A stretch of DNA of 38,940 bases from an uncultured Bacteroidales bacterium (lineage in GTDB: Bacteria; Bacteroidota; Bacteroidia; Bacteroidales; Bacteroidaceae): NCBI GenBank assembly GCA_902788275.1, contig CADAJV010000014.1, positions 1 through 38,940 of the forward strand, given 5' to 3'. How positions within the stretch are numbered: position 1 is the stretch's first letter; every line of letters starts with the position of its first letter. Shown here piece after piece: positions 8,184-15,885 of the stretch. Position numbers and translations under genes: made by a program. The notes under the pieces were generated by a model. That model was not told where the DNA came from and did no database searches. It was given only the letters and a program-made list of their open reading frames with translations.

Positions 8184-8333
8184 CACAAAAATCGTGCAAA
8201 AATTATGCTGTTTTTCTTTTTTTACTCCGTAATACTCGTCATTTCTATATAAAAAGGTATATTTGCACAAATATCGCTATGAGCGACCTGGTTATTAGAG
8301 ATATTCAATGTTTAACTAAAAATAATTATTATT

Positions 8334-10079
8334 ATGATTGCACATGAATCTAAAATTGCAGGAATTTTTGAAGAAGGTGTAGAATTGCGTGTCCCTTTCT
8401 TTCAACGTCGCTATGTGTGGGACGAGGATAATTGGCAGCGCTTTGCTGAAGATATGGAATCTACGCCATTCTTGGATAAAGACTATTTCCTCGGTGCGGT
8501 AATTCTAAAAGACGAAGAGTTGAGGGAGGAAGAAAGAGAGGAAGATAGAAGTCGAGGTGTAACTTCGAGAAGGACAATCATAGATGGGCAACAACGCTTA
8601 ACAACTTTGTGTATTTACATGAAGATTCTGCATATGATGACAGGTCAAGGAGATAGATTTAACTATAGATATATGTTAGATGGAAATGTTTTTCCCATCA
8701 TCAAACACTCCCTAGAAGATGCAGCTGCATTTAATGCTGTAATGCGGTTGGACGTTTTCCATGAAAGACTTGAAGGTCGAAGAGGAGCCCCTTTGAACAA
8801 TATTTATGAAGCATATAATTACTTTAGTGAGCATCTGAGAAAAATGCGTGACGATGGCATGGATATGAGTGACTTGCTATCTTCAATAAACAGCAGAGTT
8901 AGCTTTGTTTTTATCCGCCTCCAGCAGACTGAGGACGAGCAACAAATTTTTGACACGATAAATTCACTTGGCGCTCCGCTTACAACAGGCGACTTGATAA
9001 AGAATTTCTTGTTTAATGACAGGAACATGGAAGAGCAATATAGGGAGACCTGGAGACCTATGTTTGATACAGACGAAGCCAAAGAGTTTTGGCATGCTGA
9101 CTCGGCAAAGCAAAAGCAAGCTAAGAAAAAATACAAATTGGTCGATAGGTTTTTCCATGCTTTCGTTAGGATAAAGATGTGGGACTTTGACGACCTCACC
9201 GACTTCCAAAGAAAACAATATGTAAAAGAGGACAATGTCGTAGAAACATGCAAGGCTTTTGTGACACGTCACGGCATGTCAAGGGATGATCTTATTGCTG
9301 AGATAATGGAATATGCAAAATTGTATAAAAAGTACTTTGGCAAAAATCGACTTGACGAGTCTATAGGTAGCACTCCTGGCATCAAGCGTATTGCATGCAT
9401 AATAAACGCTTTAGATAATACTTCCATTGCCCCATATGTACTATACTTGTTGCGAAATGTGCAAGATACTGCCGAACGTAATAGGATATTCGGTAAGCTG
9501 GAGGCATATGTTATGCGTCGCGTGTTGGCAAAGTCTGACAACAACAGCTACAGTGATTTGTTCACAGAGAACCTGTTACATAACTACACTAATACTGTAG
9601 ACGGATTTGTGGATTATATTAATAGCAAAGGAGAAGATGCAAACCTTGCCATACCATCAGAGGAAGCAATCAGGGACGCGCTATGGAAAGGTTCTATAAA
9701 CGAACGAAGGGCAAGACTGATTTTTTATATGCAAGAAACTAAAAGTGGAAGAATAGATGGGGCATACAATGATTATACTGCTATTCAACTGATGCCCAAG
9801 CCCTCTACAAGGAATGCAATAAACTGGCCTCGCTTAGATCATCCGAATGATGAGGCAGCAAGGAAAGCCTTGATAGAAACACTTGGAAACTTCTTTATCG
9901 TCCAGTCTGCAAGAAATATGACGAAATGGGCAAATAGCTCATTGGCCGAAAAGAAAGCTAAAATGATTGAATTAGGGGCGAACATGGACGCCATCAATGA
10001 GTGGACGCATAGAAAAATAAAAGAACGCGACGAGAATCTTGCTGGTGCATTATGTAGAACTTGGCCGTGGCAACAATAG
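8334..10079 (+). CDS. DUF262/DUF1524 (GmrSD-like) protein
   Basis: The N-terminal DUF262 domain shows QRRYVW (24-29) and DGQQRLTTL (84-92), the ParB/sulfiredoxin-like NTP-binding signature of GmrS-type subunits. A central segment with FDTINSLGAPLTTGDLIKN near residue 210 is typical of the same family. The C-terminal region aligns with DUF1524, the His-Me finger nuclease part of GmrSD type IV restriction enzymes (GN at 518-519, N528). However, the usual EHIxP catalytic histidine position reads IQLMP (484-488), so glutamine replaces histidine and nuclease activity is doubtful. Length (581) is normal. A gene of unknown function follows 13 nt later. Family members restrict modified phage DNA or act as defence modules; the target here is unknown. 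Confidence 0.9.
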   Translation: MIAHESKIAGIFEEGVELRVPFFQRRYVWDEDNWQRFAEDMESTPFLDKDYFLGAVILKDEELREEEREEDRSRGVTSRRTIIDGQQRLTTLCIYMKILHMMTGQGDRFNYRYMLDGNVFPIIKHSLEDAAAFNAVMRLDVFHERLEGRRGAPLNNIYEAYNYFSEHLRKMRDDGMDMSDLLSSINSRVSFVFIRLQQTEDEQQIFDTINSLGAPLTTGDLIKNFLFNDRNMEEQYRETWRPMFDTDEAKEFWHADSAKQKQAKKKYKLVDRFFHAFVRIKMWDFDDLTDFQRKQYVKEDNVVETCKAFVTRHGMSRDDLIAEIMEYAKLYKKYFGKNRLDESIGSTPGIKRIACIINALDNTSIAPYVLYLLRNVQDTAERNRIFGKLEAYVMRRVLAKSDNNSYSDLFTENLLHNYTNTVDGFVDYINSKGEDANLAIPSEEAIRDALWKGSINERRARLIFYMQETKSGRIDGAYNDYTAIQLMPKPSTRNAINWPRLDHPNDEAARKALIETLGNFFIVQSARNMTKWANSSLAEKKAKMIELGANMDAINEWTHRKIKERDENLAGALCRTWPWQQ

Positions 10080-10092
10080 TTTTTGCACTCGT

Positions 10093-10989
10093 ATGAACAT
10101 CTGGGACGCTTATAGTAAACCAAAGTATTACAACGTTTACTTCAATTTGCTGATAGAAAAGGGCATACCACGTAATACGGTAGAAACCTTGAGGTATCAA
10201 TATGGTGTTTACCTTACGAGGATTAAAGGCACCATATATGCAACACGGTTGAAGGCTTGTGCTACGAAGGATGAGTTCCAAAATACTTTGGAGCAAATGT
10301 TTGAAAGCTGGGAAGGTCATATACAGTACAAGGACATTCCAAGCCATTATATGGCATATCTTGCCTTCCTGGATAGTTTACAAGCAATCGAAAATGATTT
10401 TATCAGCCAGGAAGAAAAGCAGAGGATTATCAACCCAAACCTAACACTGCCAATATCTGAACTGACAGTCTACGAAACGGAATATATGAAGGACGGAAAG
10501 CTTGTCGCCCTTATGAATCCGCAACTACTATATAGATTAAGAATACATATCGATCAGGGTTACAATACGAGCTTGATGCCGCTAGAATGTGAAGATTTCT
10601 ATGGCAATCTTTTGCCTGCAATGAGTTCGGCAGATTATTCCAATCTTATTGACAAGATATGGGACGGCCGGAGAAGGAAGTGCGGAATAAAGAAGAGGAC
10701 GTGTTCTGTAATCCTTCCAGAAGATCAGACAAAAGAGTTTTCTAGTCTATTAGACGCATTGCAGTTCGTGATTGATTTTTATGGCCCGGCTGAGGTGCAG
10801 AGAAAGAACCTTAAGGTGCAGGGTTATAATGTGGTCGTTACTCGTGTGGATTATGGCCAAGAGAAAAATTACATAGATATTGGTGGCGGTTTCTATATGT
10901 GTAAACAAGGAAGAACCGAAGACCGCCAGAAAATCCTGAACACCATAAACGCCATGTTTGGAAGAAAGTTGACAATAGTTGTCAATTGA
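10093..10989 (+). CDS. hypothetical partner of the DUF262 protein (298 aa)
   Basis: I do not recognise a domain. I start at the ATG at 10093 (MNIWDAYSKPKYYNVYF), 13 nt after the stop of the DUF262 gene; an in-frame ATG at 10039 would overlap that gene by 41 nt. The protein is soluble, rich in tyrosine and basic residues in its first half, with a possible alpha/beta C-terminal domain (about 200-298) ending in a short glycine-rich strand. Close spacing points to joint function with the DUF262 protein. A bidirectional hairpin follows the stop codon. Confidence 0.75.
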   Translation: MNIWDAYSKPKYYNVYFNLLIEKGIPRNTVETLRYQYGVYLTRIKGTIYATRLKACATKDEFQNTLEQMFESWEGHIQYKDIPSHYMAYLAFLDSLQAIENDFISQEEKQRIINPNLTLPISELTVYETEYMKDGKLVALMNPQLLYRLRIHIDQGYNTSLMPLECEDFYGNLLPAMSSADYSNLIDKIWDGRRRKCGIKKRTCSVILPEDQTKEFSSLLDALQFVIDFYGPAEVQRKNLKVQGYNVVVTRVDYGQEKNYIDIGGGFYMCKQGRTEDRQKILNTINAMFGRKLTIVVN

Positions 10990-11011
10990 CAGGCAGTCTG
11001 TGTGTGACAAA

Positions 11012-11040
11012 ACAAGCCCCCGCAAATTGCGAGGGCTTGT
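11012..11040. terminator. bidirectional terminator hairpin
   Basis: ACAAGCCC (11012-11019) pairs with GGGCTTGT (11033-11040), continued by CGC/GCG inside. It lies between convergent genes ending at 10989 and 11062. T-runs are weak on both sides. Confidence 0.7.
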
Positions 11041-11061
11041 CGTAAAATTATAGTAAGGTCT

Positions 11062-11688
11062 TTAATAGAGTGGCGTCATCAGATGGCCTCCTGAACGGTG
11101 AATGTCGTGCTGTTTCATTATGGCTTCTGCATCGGTTTGTGCTTCATCGAAGACTGCGACATACGGATTGTCGCAGTAAAGACACTCACCGTCATAATAG
11201 TGAGCGTCGATCCCTCGCATGATGGTGTCGTAGAGGTTGCGGTCGTGATGACGGAGTATATTCATAGTGAGAAAGTCATCGACTATGATCCAGGCAAGCA
11301 ACTTGGCGTAGTCATCGTCGCTGAGTTCCACATCCTGTGATAAGGTGTAAACTTTTTTGTCGGCATCTATCTCATAAATCTTAAATTTGTATTTATAATA
11401 GATATGGTCTATATCTATATCGATGATTTTCTCTAAGTCAGAAAGGAGAAATCCCATTTCTTCTTCGTCAAAAATCTTATCAAGAATTTCATCGATATGC
11501 TTGTCAAAGTCTGCACCGTATTTTTCCTTCTGCTCACGAACGTATGCCACATCTTCATCTGTAAGAGTTTCTAAGAAACTTGCTTCTTGAAAGGATGAAT
11601 CCATACTGTTGAAGCTATAATATTTTGTTCGCTCTTTGGTTGCAATGTACTCTTTTGCCCAACTAAGAACATTTTCAAATCTGTCCAT
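11062..11688 (-). CDS. acidic hypothetical protein (208 aa)
   Basis: Unknown family. The protein is strongly acidic, with many DD, DE and EE pairs through residues 40-140 and a short cysteine-containing ECLYCDNPYVAVFDEA stretch near 168-183. There is no signal peptide. It is the last gene of a three-gene minus-strand group that begins with another acidic protein (136 residues) and includes a 60-residue zinc-finger protein. Acidic proteins next to restriction systems can be DNA mimics, but nothing in the sequence proves it. Confidence 0.7.
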   Translation of the reverse strand: MDRFENVLSWAKEYIATKERTKYYSFNSMDSSFQEASFLETLTDEDVAYVREQKEKYGADFDKHIDEILDKIFDEEEMGFLLSDLEKIIDIDIDHIYYKYKFKIYEIDADKKVYTLSQDVELSDDDYAKLLAWIIVDDFLTMNILRHHDRNLYDTIMRGIDAHYYDGECLYCDNPYVAVFDEAQTDAEAIMKQHDIHRSGGHLMTPLY

Positions 11689-11738
11689 TTTGTTATTTTT
11701 TTAGATGTTTTACTTCGATTGCGGGGGTTTGTTGTTTG

Positions 11739-11921
11739 CTATGGGCGTTGCTTGAGTTCCATGAAGCCCATCATACATTGGCTGCATTTGAAGCCGGAGC
11801 CGTAACGGCCCTGGTGCTTGTTCAGACAGAAAGAGCAGACGCGGTAGCCGCAGGTGTTGCAGACATACCAGGTCCAATCTACGGGGTATTCCTTACCACA
11901 GCATTGACAGGGTATAAACAT
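11739..11921 (-). CDS. small zinc-finger protein (60 aa)
   Basis: A 60-residue protein with CQCC at residues 5-8, CNTC at 21-24, CSFC at 29-32 and CSQC at 46-49, so it probably binds two zinc ions in a treble-clef or ribbon arrangement. It lies 22 nt after the 136-residue acidic gene and 50 nt before the 208-residue acidic gene, all on the minus strand. I cannot name a family. The regular cysteine spacing argues that it is a real gene. Confidence 0.7.
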   Translation of the reverse strand: MFIPCQCCGKEYPVDWTWYVCNTCGYRVCSFCLNKHQGRYGSGFKCSQCMMGFMELKQRP

Positions 11922-11943
11922 AGTTGTATTGGTTTTAAGTTTC

Positions 11944-12354
11944 TTATTTCGTCATTCCGTTCAAGGGCTTCTTTGGTGGCATCAACTCATTAGGAATATA
12001 GACAATATATGCATCGTCAAAATCATAATTGTCGCCATATTTATCCATCAGGTACTCTACATCGTCTTCGTCCCAGATCCTGTTTTCGTCATCAGGTTCA
12101 GGCTCGAAGCATGGGTCTCTTTGAAACAACTCGAAGAATACGTGTGGAAAGATGGCGTCATAGAACTTTTTATATAGTTCTTCTGAGCCTTCATATAGAA
12201 TGGGCATTAGGCCACACGACAGGTCGTCTTTGTATTTATTAATGAGTTCCTTGATGGTGGATACTTCACTATCCGAAAGTTCTATTCCTTCCTCCAACTC
12301 CTCGTCCTCTTCATAATAGTTGCCGTCAATCCAGACTTTAAATGTGTACTCCAT
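11944..12354 (-). CDS. acidic hypothetical protein (136 aa)
   Basis: I start at the ATG at 12354 (MEYTFKVWIDGNYYEEDEE) because a complete Bacteroidetes promoter lies just upstream (12383-12413); the longer frame to 12453 would run through that promoter. The protein is very acidic, with EEDEELEEG near residues 15-23 and PEPDDEN/WDEDDVEY in the second half. There is no known domain. It heads the three-gene group ending at 11062. Confidence 0.7.
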   Translation of the reverse strand: MEYTFKVWIDGNYYEEDEELEEGIELSDSEVSTIKELINKYKDDLSCGLMPILYEGSEELYKKFYDAIFPHVFFELFQRDPCFEPEPDDENRIWDEDDVEYLMDKYGDNYDFDDAYIVYIPNELMPPKKPLNGMTK

Positions 12355-12382
12355 ATAAAATGTTTCTATTGGTTTCCGATTG

Positions 12383-12413
12383 CAAAGATAAGAGTGTTGC
12401 CTGGAATAGCAAT
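12383..12413 (-). promoter_or_regulatory. promoter of the acidic-protein group
   Basis: Minus-strand -7 box TATCTTTG (12383-12390) and -33 ATTG (12410-12413) are 19 nt apart. The start codon at 12354 lies about 28 nt downstream. Confidence 0.65.
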
Positions 12414-12484
12414 GATTGTTATACGTAATTTTAACGAAAACTTTTTTGAACACGAATTAGACGAATCTGACGAAAACGACAATT

Positions 12485-12734
12485 CTTTAACCACGGATTA
12501 TTCGGATTGAACGGATAAGTATAACGAAAACGAAAACTTTTTTGAACACGAATCACACGAATAACACGAATTAGACGAATGCCAAAGGCATCACGCAGAT
12601 GATGCAGATGGGAGCAGATAGCGCAGAAAAAAGGGCACACAGATTACACAGATAGCACAGATTTTTTCGCTATCGTTATCCCTAATTCTCTAATTCTAGA
12701 TTCTTTAACCACGGATTATTCGGATTGAACGGAT
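12485..12734. repeat. dispersed intergenic repeat (ACCACGGATTATTCGGAT family)
   Basis: Two near-identical copies of about 31 nt containing ACCACGGATTATTCGGAT lie at 12485-12516 and 12703-12734. A third copy with one change follows the zinc-ribbon gene at 23174-23203. The associated words CACGAATCACACGAAT (12547 on) and TAACGAAAAC recur at 20026-20066. Confidence 0.75.
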
Positions 12735-12842
12735 ATTATCAAGAATGCCAAAGGCATCGCGAAGGCTCTGTCAGTGGTCGGCTAAGTCGGGCTGACAAAA
12801 AAGAGCCTGAGAGTGAAGCGACAATTAGAGAATTCATCCACC

Positions 12843-12989
12843 AGTAAACGGTAAACAGTAAACGGTAAGCAGTAAACAGTAAACAGTAAACGGTAAACGG
12901 TAAACAGTAAACAGTAAACAGTAAACAGTAAACGGTAAACAGTAAACGGTAAACGGTAAACAGTAAACGGTAAACACTAACCGCTAACC
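12843..12989. repeat. 7-bp tandem array (RGTAAAC), about 21 units
   Basis: Nineteen consecutive heptamers AGTAAAC or GGTAAAC (one GGTAAGC) run from 12843 to 12975, followed by two decayed units (ACTAACC, GCTAACC) to 12989. The array ends one base before the shared promoter element of the AddAB-like operon. A short inverted trace (GGTTTACCGTTTACTG) lies upstream of promoter copy 3 at about 24837-24852. Confidence 0.9.
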
Positions 12990-13041
12990 GCAGAAAAACG
13001 TATAACGGATTTGGTCAGGTCAAATGCTGGAGGTAATTTTG
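12990..13041 (+). promoter_or_regulatory. shared CGTATAACGGATTT promoter element, copy 2
   Basis: CGTATAACGGATTTG starts at 12999. Its tail supplies a perfect -33 TTTG (13010-13013), followed after 20 nt by a perfect -7 box TAATTTTG (13034-13041). The AddB-like start codon is 43 nt downstream. The -7 box begins 35 nt after the element, as in copies 1 and 3. Confidence 0.8.
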
Positions 13042-13083
13042 CAGTCGGTTATCTTGCGAACGAATTAATTAACAGAGAACGAT

Positions 13084-15870
13084 ATGAGAGTTTTTTTCAG
13101 TTTTGACTACAAGGCCGGCAAGGCTTTCCTCGGTATGAAGGGGCAGCCGGTGATGATGGACATGATGGTGACGGAGAAAGAGGGGCTGCTGGCTTTCTTT
13201 GAACTGCGCCTGGGTCTGCACGACATTCCCCAATCGGGAACGGACAGGCTGGTGGATTACTACAAGTGTGTGCGCGAATATATGGAGGCGCATAAGGATG
13301 ACGGCGAGAACCAGCTGCTTGCCAGCTACACGGTGTCGCCTCTGGCTACCAGCCGCGAGATGCTGAAATGGCGCGACGCCCTGGCGGAGTGCGGATGGAG
13401 CAAGGATACTCCGGCTACCAGCCGCAGGCTGAAGGTGCTGCAAGGCGTGGAGGAGATCTTCGCAGGGAAGGGCTACGCCGACATCAGGATGCGGCAGGAC
13501 GCCATCATCGAAAGGCTGAAGCAGGGAAAGGGCGTAATGAAGGATGTGACCTTCGTGATGCCTTTCAGCCGTGAGCTGCTGCCATCTGTACTGAAGGAGA
13601 TTTTCTCACTGGCAGAGGCTGACGGCGCACAGATTGAGCAGCTCTGCACTCCCGAGATAACGGGTGACAACAACCTGGCGAAACTGAAAAGGCTGCTGAC
13701 CTCACAGAAGGCTGAGAGCATTGAATTAGACAAGGACGACGACTCCGTGAGGATATGGAAATTCAAGGACAACATGGAGGCCGAGGAGCAGCTGGCCATG
13801 CTGGGCAAGGATGCTTTTGACGTGGCTGTCCAGCCGGATACGAAGCTGACCGACAACTATCTGCACATGATGGGCAAGCCGGTGACGGGCTCGTCGGTGG
13901 CCAACAGTGCGCCGCAGATTATCCAGCTGTTCTTCACCGGCGTGGGCATGATGGCCCGCCCCCTGAACATTGGGGTATTGCTGCAATGGCTGTATGCACC
14001 TATCCATCCGCTGCCGGGCGACCTAAGATACCGCCTGGCCGGGAAACTGGCGAGGAAAGGCGGATGGCTGCCGGAGTCTGCTGATGGAGATAGCGACGAC
14101 TGCTATCACCTGGTGAAAGACTGGAAGGAGGGCAAGGCAGAGGCCGAAAAGGGGCAGCCGCTTGACGAGAAGGAGCTTGAGAAACGGCAGCTAAAGGCAT
14201 CGGTATTCCTGCCTGACTTTGATGGCGGAAGCGAAGACACCCTGACGGTAGGGAAACTGCATCAATTTCTGACCGAGCTGGCAGGGTGGAGCAGGCAACG
14301 CTCTGCCATAATTGCGGAGGAGAACTCTGACGATGAGCGCACGGCGCAACTGTGCACGCTGGCAGACCTTTGCGACACGCTGAAGAGCCTGACCGACAAC
14401 GCAGACCAGACGGCAATGCTGGCATACAGCGAGGTGGAGAAACACATGTCCTGCCTGTATGAGCCCTCTGAGTTTGTGCAGTATAGGGCGCAGGCGACAT
14501 CGAGGTTTACGGTGGCGTTGCCCGGCCAGGTTGCCGCCAAGGCAGACAGGGTGCTGTGGGCCGGATTGCACGATTTTGAGCCGATGCTGCCTGCCACCGA
14601 CTTCCTGACGCCTACGGAGGAGGAAGGACTGAGAGGGAGTCTGAGGCTGTGGGGTAGGGATGACGCACGCCGGCTGCAGCAACAGACGCTGCTGCTGCCG
14701 CTGCTCTTCTGCCAGAGGCAGCTGACCCTGGTGACGGTGGGCACGATGGTGGGCATGGCTAACAATGAAACGGTGAACAAACACCCGATGATGGTGCGCA
14801 TTGAGCAGCAGGTGGAAAACTGCAAGGACCTGGTTAATACGCCGAAGATAGACGACGGGGCGTACAAGGCCGTTGATGCGCTGACCGACAACAGCAGCGG
14901 GCTATACTCTGAAATCAAGAATACCGACCTGATACAGTGGATGCAGAAGGAGAGTCCTACATCGATAGACAAGCTGATGCAGAATACGCTGGACTACACT
15001 ATGGAGTATATCGCGAACATCAAGGACAACGGTCAGAGCGACCTGAGCAACATGGCCACTACCAAGGGTAATGTGGCTCACGGCGTGATTGAGCACCTGT
15101 TCTATGTTGCCGATGACGAAAGGAGCGGCTATGCAGGTGCAATCAAAAAACGGGTGGAAGCCGGCTACGGGGATGTGTTTGACAAGGTGGTGGAAACCAA
15201 GGGCGCCATCCTGCTGCAGCAGGAGAATGTGATTGAGTGCCGCCAGCTGAAGGAGCAGCTGAAGGACTGCATTGACCACCTTATTGATATTATAGAGAAG
15301 AATAAGTTGCACGTGGTGGCATGCGAGAAGCCGCTTGACGGCGATATTTTCGGAGCGCATGATGATGAAACTCCCACTATGCACGGCTATGCCGACATGG
15401 TGCTGGCGCGTGAAGAAGGGCAGCGCATAATCTTCGACTTTAAGTGGACAACCTCGAAGAATTACTATCAAGGGCTGCTGGAGAAGAACCGTTCATCGCA
15501 GCTGGCTATCTATGCGGAGCTGCTGGGTGAGAAGACGGGCGACAGGTCTTTGCCCACGGCCTATTTCCTGATGCCTGTGGGCAGGCTGTACAGCACCGAG
15601 GACTTCAAGAGTAAATGGGCTGAAAAGGTAGAGCTGGCAGAAGATGCCGTTGGAGGTGACATTGTCAAAAGGATAGTGGCTTCATATCGCTACCGCCGCA
15701 ACGAGATAATGGAGGGCAGGATAGAAATGGGCGAAGGGGAGCTCCTGGAGAAGCTGCAATACTTCAACGATACGGAGCAGGAAAACCTCTTCCCCCTGAA
15801 GCCTGAGTATAACGATAAGAGCAGGAAGGAGACAAACGGATTCAGCAACTACAAACTATTCAAAGGATAA
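13084..15870 (+). CDS. AddB-like PD-(D/E)XK nuclease subunit
   Basis: A 928-residue protein whose C-terminal 270 residues form a RecB-type exonuclease domain: histidine in HGVIEHLF (666 on), GYADMV with Asp771, FDFKW with Asp785 and Lys787, then QLAIYAELL. The catalytic residues are intact. The first 650 residues have no Walker motifs but have the size and placement of the inactive helicase half of AddB. The iron-sulfur cysteines of canonical AddB are not apparent. The AddA-like helicase starts 15 nt downstream behind an AGGAGG sequence. The N-terminus (MRVFFSFDYKAGKAFLGMKG) does not look like housekeeping AddB, so I take this as an accessory paralogue. Expected role: processing of double-stranded DNA ends with its partner. 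Confidence 0.85.
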   Translation: MRVFFSFDYKAGKAFLGMKGQPVMMDMMVTEKEGLLAFFELRLGLHDIPQSGTDRLVDYYKCVREYMEAHKDDGENQLLASYTVSPLATSREMLKWRDALAECGWSKDTPATSRRLKVLQGVEEIFAGKGYADIRMRQDAIIERLKQGKGVMKDVTFVMPFSRELLPSVLKEIFSLAEADGAQIEQLCTPEITGDNNLAKLKRLLTSQKAESIELDKDDDSVRIWKFKDNMEAEEQLAMLGKDAFDVAVQPDTKLTDNYLHMMGKPVTGSSVANSAPQIIQLFFTGVGMMARPLNIGVLLQWLYAPIHPLPGDLRYRLAGKLARKGGWLPESADGDSDDCYHLVKDWKEGKAEAEKGQPLDEKELEKRQLKASVFLPDFDGGSEDTLTVGKLHQFLTELAGWSRQRSAIIAEENSDDERTAQLCTLADLCDTLKSLTDNADQTAMLAYSEVEKHMSCLYEPSEFVQYRAQATSRFTVALPGQVAAKADRVLWAGLHDFEPMLPATDFLTPTEEEGLRGSLRLWGRDDARRLQQQTLLLPLLFCQRQLTLVTVGTMVGMANNETVNKHPMMVRIEQQVENCKDLVNTPKIDDGAYKAVDALTDNSSGLYSEIKNTDLIQWMQKESPTSIDKLMQNTLDYTMEYIANIKDNGQSDLSNMATTKGNVAHGVIEHLFYVADDERSGYAGAIKKRVEAGYGDVFDKVVETKGAILLQQENVIECRQLKEQLKDCIDHLIDIIEKNKLHVVACEKPLDGDIFGAHDDETPTMHGYADMVLAREEGQRIIFDFKWTTSKNYYQGLLEKNRSSQLAIYAELLGEKTGDRSLPTAYFLMPVGRLYSTEDFKSKWAEKVELAEDAVGGDIVKRIVASYRYRRNEIMEGRIEMGEGELLEKLQYFNDTEQENLFPLKPEYNDKSRKETNGFSNYKLFKG

Positions 15871-15885
15871 AGGAGGGCATAAATC

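Larger units (their letters stand above)
7514..8333. other. 820-nt spacer without a convincing gene
   Basis: AT-rich spacer between the divergent R-M and DUF262 units. It holds the R-M promoter, a 202-nt element bounded by a perfect 24-bp inverted repeat (7720-7921), three copies of a GGCGCGaTyAGAtT-like word around 8026-8090, and two candidate promoters for the DUF262 gene. I see no tRNA and no gene. Confidence 0.6.
12355..13083. other. 729-nt repeat-rich spacer
   Basis: No gene seen. It contains the acidic-group promoter, words of the type cacgaatcacacgaat and ttcggattgaacggat (two copies of the latter, 12485-12516 and 12703-12734; a third copy at 23174), an ACACAGAT-type stretch (12630-12662), the 7-bp tandem array (12843-12989) and promoter copy 2 (12990-13041). 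Confidence 0.7.

Noticed and set aside
12843-12989. RGTAAAC array as a CRISPR
   Set aside because: The units are 7 bp in direct tandem with no spacers and no cas genes nearby; it is a simple satellite.
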